From contig JAYSUJ010000005.1 in NCBI GenBank assembly GCA_043719155.1, forward strand, positions 1 to 5,990: a stretch of DNA of 5,990 nt, written 5' to 3'. Below are positions 1 to 4,837 of the stretch, piece by piece (the first letter of the stretch is position 1; each line of letters starts with the position of its first letter). Under the pieces are notes generated by a model. That model ran no database searches. It worked only from the letters and a program-made list of their open reading frames with translations, and was not told the origin of the DNA. Source of the DNA: JBBQKQ01 sp043719155. Lineage in GTDB: Bacteria; Patescibacteriota; Minisyncoccia; Phycocordibacterales; UBA5272. Both the position numbers and the translations under genes were made by a program.

Positions 1-1039
1 AGGTAGTTGCGTTAGTAGTAGATGAGTTAGAAGTAATGAAGTTAGAAGAAGAACCGAAGAGTGTAGTGATGTTAGCTAGAGTAGAGTTAAGAGTGGCGAT
101 TGTAGCTGAGGTTAAGTTGGCGAGAGTGGCGAAGAGGTTAGTAGAATAAAAATTACTTGAACTAGCATTTGTCAAAGTAGAATTTGTTGCACCGAGGTTA
201 ACAAAAGACCCGGTTGAAGAACCAGAAGCATCGAGCCCACATTCAAATAAATTTGTAAATGAATTATATAAAAGTTTATCTGTAAGAGAATTACAGGAAG
301 TTAAGCCTGCACCTAAAAATTTTGTAATAGTTGTAGTAGCAAATGAGGATGACCCACTTGCTAGAAATGAAGTAGCTGAAACATTAGATGCAGCAAACAA
401 AGAAGAAAGGTTTGTATACCCAGAAACATTTAAAGTACTAAGGTTTGCATCTCCGGTGGGGTTAACCGATGAACCACTTGAAAAACCTCCGTATTGGGCA
501 GTTCCTGAAAAGGAAAGAACAGACGAAGAAGGTAACACAGAAGTTGCTGCAGAGATATCACCCCTGTCGCCTTTATCACCTTTTTCTCCCTTTGGGCCTG
601 CAGGACCTGCAACCACTCTTTCGACCACCTTTTCAATAATTTGTTTTGGTAAATTTTGCAAATAATTTGCATCTGCAAAAGACCTGCCAGTATTTTCACT
701 ACTTAAACTTGAAGGCAATTTTGCATTTGGATTTAAAACATCTACCCCAAGCTTAACAAGTTCTTTTCTTTTGGCGACAGATAATTCATCTACCTTCTGC
801 ACCAAACAAGGCTTACCAGAAAACAAAAAAGAGGAACCACAAAAAACACGAGCTTTTAGTTGCCCAAAAAAAGAAGTATTGTCAAAGGTAAAATGTTCCT
901 CAACACCTGCAGAGTCAACACTCTTTGTTAGGACCTGAGATTGAGCAAAAACTCCTGAAAATGAAATAAAAAAAACTAAAGAGAGTACTAGGAAAAGGTC
1001 TTGTAGGGTACCTATTTTTTTTTTTTGAACCTGCTGCAT
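1..1039 (-). CDS. Secreted collagen-like / fibre-like surface protein (3' end outside window)
   Basis: An open frame of 346 codons runs from ATG at 1039 off the left edge with no stop. Residues 1-32 form a signal peptide: basic n-region (KKK at 6-8), a hydrophobic core and a VFA cleavage site at 30-32. Residues 33-125 are a unique domain with a cysteine pair about ten residues apart. A short amphipathic helix rich in V, I, E and K (about 129-143) leads into six Gly-X-Y triplets, GPAGPKGEKGDKGDRGD, at 145-162. The rest is Ser/Thr/Asn-rich, with beta-fibre-like segments, a cysteine-flanked stretch (about 246-266) and a leucine-rich heptad-like stretch near the edge. Helix followed by collagen triplets is the known layout of trimeric collagen-like fibres, so a surface appendage or adhesin is inferred. 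The ATG has no Shine-Dalgarno site but sits 13 nt after a -10-like box. Odd: twelve adenines in codons 5-9, and a codon-usage change left of position 140. The gene and signal peptide are well supported; the function is not. Confidence 0.88.
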   Translation of the reverse strand, partial: MQQVQKKKIGTLQDLFLVLSLVFFISFSGVFAQSQVLTKSVDSAGVEEHFTFDNTSFFGQLKARVFCGSSFLFSGKPCLVQKVDELSVAKRKELVKLGVDVLNPNAKLPSSLSSENTGRSFADANYLQNLPKQIIEKVVERVVAGPAGPKGEKGDKGDRGDISAATSVLPSSSVLSFSGTAQYGGFSSGSSVNPTGDANLSTLNVSGYTNLSSLFAASNVSATSFLASGSSSFATTTITKFLGAGLTSCNSLTDKLLYNSFTNLFECGLDASGSSTGSFVNLGATNSTLTNASSSNFYSTNLFATLANLTSATIATLNSTLANITTLFGSSSNFITSNSSTTNATT

Positions 1040-1052
1040 GAATATGCTTTTT

Positions 1053-1058
1053 AGTATA
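1053..1058 (-). promoter_or_regulatory. Putative -10 box (TATACT) for the collagen-like gene
   Basis: TATACT, five of six matches to the sigma-70 -10 consensus, lies 13 nt before the ATG at 1039. The expected start of transcription leaves a leader of only about six nt. No good -35 is visible at 16-18 nt spacing; that position falls inside the hairpin at 1059-1094, so terminator and promoter would abut. Confidence 0.4.
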
Positions 1059-1094
1059 AACAACAAAGCACTATTTTCATAGTGCTTTGTTGTT
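1059..1094 (-). terminator. Hairpin, likely terminator of the cohesin-like/single-pass operon
   Basis: A perfect 15-bp inverted repeat (1059-1073 with 1080-1094) encloses a 6-nt loop (1074-1079), 27 nt past the stop codon at 1121. On the minus strand it is followed by TTTATACTAA, so the U-tract is short and interrupted. Termination may be partial, with read-through into the collagen-like gene. The stem is certain; the role is inferred from its position. Confidence 0.65.
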
Positions 1095-1097
1095 AAC

Positions 1098-1110
1098 TTA
1101 TCCACAAATT
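1098..1110 (+). repeat. DnaA-box-like 13-mer, copy 1 (TTATCCACAAATT)
   Basis: The first nine bases, TTATCCACA, match the strong DnaA box exactly. The site lies 10 nt past the stop of the single-pass protein gene. It also sits in a 6-bp inverted repeat (TATCCA at 1099-1104 with TGGATA at 1111-1116). Close copies occur at 3995-4007 and 4807-4819, and the 9-mer alone recurs at 2687-2695. Its role is unknown. Confidence 0.5.
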
Positions 1111-1120
1111 TGGATAGATT

Positions 1121-1594
1121 TTACTTCTTGGTTGTACTAGTAGTTGTCTTTGCAGGAGTTGGTGCTTTTGTATCAGTTTTTACTGCCTCTGTTTTGGTAA
1201 CTGGGGCTTCTTGTGGTTGGCTTTGCACAGGACCAGAGTTAACAACTACATTTCTTGATTCTGAAAAGATAATAGCTTTGGCAGATTGCGGAAAAATGAA
1301 CACAACATCCCCGTTTTGAGCTCCATCGAAAAACTTTTGTTGTGACTTGAGTTGATCAGCATCGTCAATTTTAACCATTACAGGAGTTTCAGCAGGTAAT
1401 ACTATTAATTTTCCTAGTTTTGCCAACAACCTGTCTCTTTCTGCTGTTTGCTCAGCCGTGTTTTGAGCTCCGGGCACTGCTGACTCTGCATTCATGGCCA
1501 TTTTTGTATAGGCAAAGTACCCCACACCAGCCAGTACAACTACAGCTATCAAACCACCAAGAATGTACATCTTATTTCCTAATATTTTTTTCAT
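1121..1594 (-). CDS. Small single-pass membrane protein with conserved extracytoplasmic core
   Basis: This 157-residue protein has a short basic start (MKK), one hydrophobic segment at about 10-29 that could be a membrane anchor or uncleaved signal, a charged linker, a compact core at about 62-120, and a low-complexity Pro/Thr/Lys tail from about 122. The core contains VLPAETPVMVKIDDADQL followed by KFFDGAQNGDVVFIF and a KAIIF strand. I recall this layout (a 'LP.E.P....V.D...L..Q.FF..A..GD.V..' pattern) as a recurrent uncharacterised protein type in Patescibacteria, but no function is known to me. The gene starts 13 bp after the stop of the cohesin-like gene, has no ribosome site or promoter of its own, and is followed by a hairpin, so it is probably the last gene of a two-gene operon. 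A second in-frame ATG at codon 9 (1570) is possible but would drop the basic residues. It may support or regulate the cohesin-like protein at the membrane; that is inference. Confidence 0.88.
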   Translation of the reverse strand: MKKILGNKMYILGGLIAVVVLAGVGYFAYTKMAMNAESAVPGAQNTAEQTAERDRLLAKLGKLIVLPAETPVMVKIDDADQLKSQQKFFDGAQNGDVVFIFPQSAKAIIFSESRNVVVNSGPVQSQPQEAPVTKTEAVKTDTKAPTPAKTTTSTTKK

Positions 1595-1607
1595 AGATTA
1601 ATTTCAA

Positions 1608-2630
1608 TTAAAAGTTTTTTATAAATTTTCTAAGCTTCTTTGATTTGTGGTACACAATAGCAAAGATAAGCATTGCAGCTAGTATAGCAATAATTATCCA
1701 AATGTAAAACGGTATAAACGGAACTGATGTTTTAGTATTGACAATTTTCTCAGTTGACTCAACAACACCTAGGTCTTTACTGGTTCTGAAAATAACCTTT
1801 TGATTATCATGCTTTACCGATGCAACAATTGTATAGTTTCCGGCAAACAAAGTATTTGCAGGTATTATGTACTGCATTGACAAGTCAGAGGCAGTATTCA
1901 ATTCTCTTTCTTCTTTTATAACTTCTTGCCCGTTTATGTCGTATACAGAAACTGTAGTTGTACCCAAAGTGGCTTGAGGGACTTTCAATTTATTTTCCAG
2001 GGTGAAATTGTAAGGTGTGCTTGTAACCAAGGCTGTGTCACCTTTAATCTCTAAAGATACAACTTGTGGCAATTTCTTTTCCTCTTTTTTAATTTCTTCT
2101 TTCTTAATCTCTGGCAAAGACTCGACAGTGCCACCAATATTTACTGTTATAGATTTATTTTGCAAGCCTGCATCTCTATTTTCAGCATCAAGTGTGGAAC
2201 CTCCTAAAATATTCACAGTTGCTTTTCCAGGAGCCTTTGCCTCAAAGGTGTATTTCAATATAGAAGCCAAAGTTTTAAGTCCAGCTGGGTAGCCAGCTGT
2301 TCTTTTTATTTGTCCGTTGGCCATGTCTGTTACTTCATCAGGGGCAACAGGTATCCAACCAGGTTGATAGCTAGCTCCCTTAAAAGTCAAAAGATTTTTG
2401 TCATATTCCAAATTTACAATAGCTGTATAAACCGGCTTTTCAGCAGAGCCATCTATTTTAAGTTCAAAATCTACAGTTTGTCCGACTTTGAGCTCTGAGG
2501 CTGTAGTGTAAAACTTTGCCGGGGTTGCCAAAGCCCAAACAAAGCTTGCAGTAAAGATGAAGACCAGAACAAAAAGAAAAACAGACAATATTGCTGATAT
2601 ATTTTTAGTAAAATTATTAATTATTTTCAT
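1608..2630 (-). CDS. Membrane-anchored cohesin-like domain surface protein
   Basis: This 340-residue protein begins at ATG 2630. The frame is open to a TTG at 2654, but those eight extra codons precede the natural start of the signal peptide and overlap a -10-like box. Residues 1-35 are a signal peptide (MKIINNFTK, long hydrophobic core, cleavage near VWA33 or ALA35). Residues about 38-166 resemble a bacterial cohesin-type beta-sandwich: ELKVGQTVDFELKID, then NLEYDKNLLTFKGAS, a strand-rich middle, and LKYTFEAKAPGKATVNI with a GG-S-LDAEN turn. A charged linker (EIKKEEIKKEEKK, about 173-185) joins a second beta-rich domain (about 187-290). A membrane helix at about 306-325 is followed by a basic tail, KSKKLRKFIKNF, giving a cell-surface protein with a short cytoplasmic end. 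Cohesins bind dockerins in cellulosomes, but similar domains occur widely in surface proteins without cellulosomes, and no dockerin is visible here. The single-pass gene follows 13 bp downstream. The cohesin assignment is by eye and moderate. Confidence 0.86.
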   Translation of the reverse strand: MKIINNFTKNISAILSVFLFVLVFIFTASFVWALATPAKFYTTASELKVGQTVDFELKIDGSAEKPVYTAIVNLEYDKNLLTFKGASYQPGWIPVAPDEVTDMANGQIKRTAGYPAGLKTLASILKYTFEAKAPGKATVNILGGSTLDAENRDAGLQNKSITVNIGGTVESLPEIKKEEIKKEEKKLPQVVSLEIKGDTALVTSTPYNFTLENKLKVPQATLGTTTVSVYDINGQEVIKEERELNTASDLSMQYIIPANTLFAGNYTIVASVKHDNQKVIFRTSKDLGVVESTEKIVNTKTSVPFIPFYIWIIIAILAAMLIFAIVYHKSKKLRKFIKNF

Positions 2631-2641
2631 ACTTGAAAAGT

Positions 2642-2647
2642 AGTATA
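2642..2647 (-). promoter_or_regulatory. Putative -10 box (TATACT) for the cohesin-like gene
   Basis: TATACT lies 11 nt before the ATG at 2630, giving an expected leader of about four or five nt and no room for a ribosome site. The same hexamer at almost the same distance precedes the collagen-like gene. No convincing -35 element is seen. Confidence 0.4.
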
Positions 2648-2686
2648 CCCCCAAACAAAATAAAAGTGGAAATTTAATTTATAAAA

Positions 2687-2695
2687 TGTGGATAA
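2687..2695 (-). repeat. DnaA-box-like 9-mer, copy 2 (TTATCCACA)
   Basis: An exact DnaA box on the minus strand, 12 nt past the stop of the M16 peptidase gene. It overlaps a small hairpin (GTGG, six-nt loop, CCAC). After the first nine bases it diverges from the extended AAATT form seen in the other three copies. Confidence 0.4.
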
Positions 2696-2706
2696 AACCA
2701 CTCTGA

Positions 2707-3960
2707 TTACTCTAAAATAGAAACACTGGAGTTCTCTTCTGCAAAAACTTTTGTTAAAAACTTTTTTACATCATTTACCGAAACAGATTTTAGTATCTTC
2801 AAATACTCTTCGGTTTGGAGATACTTTGTATTGTAGATTACACAGTCCATTAAACTTTCTACATCACTGTGTACAAATACTGGTTTTTGTACCTGATATT
2901 CTTTTGTTGGGATCACCTGTTTTATATCTTTTACCCGTACGTCTATAGAAAAATTTGAAACTTCTTTTTTAAGAGTTTCAATCAGTAAACTTGTCTTTTC
3001 TTTATCACAAGTGGTAGAGAAGCCAAAGTAATGCACACCTTGGGCATAGTCCCCGGCTGTCATACCGATGCTGTATACTAGTCCCATCTCGTCTCTCAAA
3101 ACTTTCATCAGTCTCCCAGTTAAGCCTCCAGTCAACATGGAAACTACAACACCACCTACAATACTTTCTCGCTCAGTCAATTTATCTGTTTTGTAAACAA
3201 GACGCAAATTCGCCTGCTCTCTGTCTGGTTTAGAGATTTTACAAAATTTAATCAAATTCGCTTCTTTTACTTTATCTGAAAATTTCAATATTTTTTTATT
3301 TGAAAACAGACTTTTATTTTCTTTTTTATCGTAAAAGCTGTTTAGGAATTTTAGGAATTTAACTTTATTTTTGACATCATTGGTGCCAATAAATAAAATA
3401 GAGTTTTTAGGATTTTTATAGATTTCATAAAAATCTGAGAAATGTTCTAAAGTAATATTTTTCATTGTTTTCTCATCTCCAAAAAAATACTTTTCCATAG
3501 TTGTACCTGAGTAAAGATTTAGCATCAACAGTCGCCACAACAAGCTATCGTCATTGTCTAAATACCTTTTTGACTCATTCATCACTACACTTTTTTCTTT
3601 TTCTAAATCCTCTAAAAGAAAAACAGAATTATATATAGCTTCAAATAAAATCTCTAAAGAAGTTAAAGCCTGTTTATGGGTTTGGTTTTGATAATAGACA
3701 GTTGAGTCTGGACCAGTCCAAGCGTTACTCACTATTCCCTCTTCATCAAGTTTTATTGCAAACTCACTTTTACCAGGATATTTTTTAGTTCTTTTACCTA
3801 CTAAATGTTCAAATAAGTGTGCCAAACCTCTCTCACTTTCTGTATCATTTCTCCAGCCAATTTTAAAACACATTTGTATACTGCTTGTGGTAAAATTTTT
3901 ATCAATCAGAAAATTTACTTCCAACCCACTTTTAAGTTTTACTCTCTCAATTTTTTGCAT
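2707..3960 (-). CDS. M16 family zinc metallopeptidase (pitrilysin/processing-peptidase type)
   Basis: This 417-residue protein has the length of a typical single-unit M16B peptidase: two homologous halves forming one half of a clam-shell dimer. The inverted zinc motif HLFEH is intact: H48 and H52 bind zinc and E51 is the catalytic base. The third ligand fits E129 in VVMNE, 77 residues after H52, the usual distance. The substrate-cleft signature SNAWTGPDSTVYY lies at 78-90. The C-terminal half carries GGLTGRLMKVLRDEMGLVYS (278-297), with the family's conserved Arg (R289) and Tyr (Y296). There is no signal peptide, so cytoplasmic degradation of peptides or processing of unfolded substrates is likely. 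No second M16 gene adjoins it, so it would act as a homodimer or with a partner elsewhere. ATG at 3960 matches the family N-terminus (VKLKSGLEVNF). No ribosome site is seen; an extended -10 box lies 25 nt upstream, within the end of the previous gene. Confidence 0.95.
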   Translation of the reverse strand: MQKIERVKLKSGLEVNFLIDKNFTTSSIQMCFKIGWRNDTESERGLAHLFEHLVGKRTKKYPGKSEFAIKLDEEGIVSNAWTGPDSTVYYQNQTHKQALTSLEILFEAIYNSVFLLEDLEKEKSVVMNESKRYLDNDDSLLWRLLMLNLYSGTTMEKYFFGDEKTMKNITLEHFSDFYEIYKNPKNSILFIGTNDVKNKVKFLKFLNSFYDKKENKSLFSNKKILKFSDKVKEANLIKFCKISKPDREQANLRLVYKTDKLTERESIVGGVVVSMLTGGLTGRLMKVLRDEMGLVYSIGMTAGDYAQGVHYFGFSTTCDKEKTSLLIETLKKEVSNFSIDVRVKDIKQVIPTKEYQVQKPVFVHSDVESLMDCVIYNTKYLQTEEYLKILKSVSVNDVKKFLTKVFAEENSSVSILE

Positions 3961-3985
3961 AATCTAATTTGATTTAATTTTGCTA

Positions 3986-3994
3986 ATTATACCA
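3986..3994 (-). promoter_or_regulatory. Putative extended -10 promoter (TGGTATAAT) for the M16 peptidase gene
   Basis: A perfect TATAAT preceded by TGG (the TGn extended -10 form) lies 25 nt before the ATG at 3960, for a leader of about 18 nt without a Shine-Dalgarno site. It lies immediately after the stop codon of the 95-residue protein gene (3997). No good -35 is needed or seen. It could let the peptidase be expressed apart from the upstream pair. Confidence 0.5.
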
Positions 3995-4007
3995 TTTTAC
4001 ACAAATT
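3995..4007 (+). repeat. DnaA-box-like 13-mer, copy 3 (TTTTACACAAATT)
   Basis: Matches the relaxed DnaA consensus TTWTNCACA and the extended AAATT tail of copies 1 and 4. It overlaps the stop codon and last codons of the 95-residue protein gene and directly abuts the extended -10 box of the M16 gene. Because it is partly coding and AT-rich, chance is a real alternative. Confidence 0.35.
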
Positions 4008-4284
4008 TTCTCGCATACTTATTTGAGAAAGAGTTTCCATAATTTTTAAGTAATGCAATTTCCTCTTGGTCTAAAGTCTCCAAACCTTGGACTAAATTTT
4101 TTATAGCGAACCATTCTTCTTTCTCCACACTTTTTTTTGAAAGTTTTAAAATTTCATCGACAATTTTTACAGTTTTTATCTTAAAAAATTCAAAGTGTTT
4201 CAGGTCTTTTTTTTCTAAACAGTTTATTGCCCTACAAACTTCAGGTTCAAAATTGGCTTGGTAAAACAAAATGTCTTTTTGCAT
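3997..4284 (-). CDS. Hypothetical helical protein, 95 residues
   Basis: I do not recognise this family. The protein is predicted by eye to be almost wholly alpha-helical, without signal peptide or membrane segment, and is rich in Lys, Glu, Leu and Phe. It has two cysteines six apart (CRAINCLEKK), a central helix with hydrophobics at heptad-like spacing (FEFFKIKTVKIVDEILKL), and a C-terminal segment (EWFAIKNLVQGLETLDQEE) ending in aromatic and basic residues. It starts five bp after the stop of the DUF5674-like gene, with no promoter or ribosome site, so it is probably co-transcribed and translationally coupled. Clean spacing, an ATG start and codon use like its neighbours support a real gene. 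A role as partner of the upstream protein is inference from position only. An 8-adenine run occurs in the middle of the gene. Confidence 0.8.
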   Translation of the reverse strand: MQKDILFYQANFEPEVCRAINCLEKKDLKHFEFFKIKTVKIVDEILKLSKKSVEKEEWFAIKNLVQGLETLDQEEIALLKNYGNSFSNKYARKFV

Positions 4285-4289
4285 ACAAT

Positions 4290-4646
4290 TTATTCGTCAA
4301 GTGTTATAAATTCTTTTACTAAACTTTCTATCTCTCGTTTTATTACTTCACTCTCTACAATTCTTCCCTTATTAACTTTTGGTTTTATATTTACCAGTGA
4401 GTCAAACTCTATTTGTGTCATGTTATTTTCTAAAAATCTAAGGTTAAACCCCCAAACATTCACATGTTTTCCACCTTGTGAAGTCAACAGTTCACATGTT
4501 TCCATATGATAATCTCCTCCAATTGCGACTCTTCTATTTTCCAAGTCTACACAACCTTTTAAAAAGTCTAAATACCAGTTTTCCGCATACCCTTTCAAAC
4601 TTTCTGCATTTTTTTTTTCTGTTAAAATCTTTAATTCTGTACCCAT
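4290..4646 (-). CDS. DUF5674-like protein
   Basis: This 118-residue protein resembles the uncharacterised DUF5674 family, common in Patescibacteria and cyanobacteria. Family-like features are CVDLENRRVAIGGDYHMETCELL (about 32-54; in relatives VDIE...MAIGGELHADEE..LL), QGGKHVNVWGFNL (57-69; relatives QGS.QEDLWGINL) and IEFDSLVNIKP (79-89; relatives IEFDSMINIRP). The conserved acidic, His and Trp-Gly residues could form a small-ligand or metal site, but no activity is established to my knowledge. The length is usual for the family and no export signal is present. Its ATG at 4646 has no ribosome site but follows an extended -10 box by 15 nt. It is the first gene of a pair with the 95-residue protein five bp downstream. 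A ten-adenine run lies in codons 10-13. Family assignment is from remembered motifs and fairly confident. Confidence 0.88.
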   Translation of the reverse strand: MGTELKILTEKKNAESLKGYAENWYLDFLKGCVDLENRRVAIGGDYHMETCELLTSQGGKHVNVWGFNLRFLENNMTQIEFDSLVNIKPKVNKGRIVESEVIKREIESLVKEFITLDE

Positions 4647-4661
4647 ACTTTTATGGAGTAA

Positions 4662-4670
4662 ATTATAACA
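4662..4670 (-). promoter_or_regulatory. Putative extended -10 promoter (TGTTATAAT) for the DUF5674-like pair
   Basis: A perfect TATAAT with the TGn extension lies 15 nt before the ATG at 4646, for an expected leader of about eight nt and no ribosome site. It lies just past the terminator hairpin at 4682-4711, so it would restart transcription there. The 17-nt-spaced -35 position is TGTTTT, a weak match. Confidence 0.5.
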
Positions 4671-4681
4671 TTTTATTTACC

Positions 4682-4711
4682 AAAAAAACACAAGTTTCCT
4701 TGTGTTTTTTT
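4682..4711 (-). terminator. Bidirectional intrinsic terminator
   Basis: A perfect 13-bp stem (4682-4694 with 4699-4711) encloses a 4-nt loop, with seven T residues at the 3' side of the stem on both strands. On the minus strand it would end transcripts of the PKD gene, or of the candidate RNA between them; the same hairpin could also act for plus-strand transcripts. It is the clearest terminator in the window. Confidence 0.8.
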
Positions 4712-4717
4712 AAAATT

Positions 4718-4795
4718 AACGATTTGACCAAGTTGGAGTCTTATGTGCCTTCTTAAGTCAAGTCTTCTTTCACTCTACCTCTCGTTGGTCTCGTT
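4718..4795 (-). ncRNA. Candidate structured RNA between PKD gene and terminator
   Basis: This noncoding stretch has visibly more G+C than its flanks. Its ends pair: AACGAGACCAA (4795-4785) with TTGGTC-AAA-TCGTT (4731-4718), eleven base pairs with a three-nt bulge. GAGT and ACTC inside can add a four-bp helix. On the minus strand it is followed seven nt later by the strong terminator, and TATAC-rich sequence (around 4811-4826) before it could be a -10. It may be an independent small RNA or just the structured 3' UTR of the PKD transcript. I do not match it to tRNA, 6S, tmRNA, SRP or RNase P RNA. Transcription direction is uncertain. Confidence 0.3.
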
Positions 4796-4806
4796 TCAGA
4801 AAAATT

Positions 4807-4819
4807 AATTTGTGTATAA
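4807..4819 (-). repeat. DnaA-box-like 13-mer, copy 4 (TTATACACAAATT)
   Basis: Fits the relaxed DnaA consensus (TTATACACA) with the AAATT extension. It lies 18 nt past the stop of the PKD gene, on the minus strand, the same stop-proximal placement as the other copies. It overlaps sequence that could also be a -10 for the candidate RNA. Confidence 0.4.
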
Positions 4820-4837
4820 CGTATAATTAACTTTTTT

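Noticed and set aside
430..699. 89-codon minus-strand frame
   Set aside because: It is an out-of-frame shadow of the collagen-like gene. The true frame gives the signal peptide and Gly-X-Y triplets and stays open from 1039 to the edge.
2631..2654. Extended TTG start for the cohesin-like protein
   Set aside because: The eight added residues precede a natural signal-peptide start at ATG 2630 and would run through the putative -10 box.
4478..4756. 92-codon plus-strand frame across the DUF5674-like start and terminator
   Set aside because: It lies antisense to a supported gene, crosses its promoter and the terminator hairpin, and has low-complexity Phe/Leu/Ser composition typical of a shadow frame.
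4744..4809. Short plus-strand frame of 21 codons starting ATG at 4744, and a minus-strand open stretch ending in RGRVKEDLT
   Set aside because: No ribosome site for the first, no start codon for the second, and both lie in the paired candidate RNA. They are too short to support.
1098..4819. Replication origin from the DnaA-box-like sites
   Set aside because: The sites are single and 1-1.6 kb apart rather than clustered, with no dnaA or dnaN gene and no clear AT-rich unwinding element beside a cluster. Kept only as a repeat-motif finding.
4712..4837. tRNA or known housekeeping RNA
   Set aside because: No T-loop, cloverleaf or CCA end on either strand, and no recognisable core of SRP, 6S, RNase P or tmRNA.
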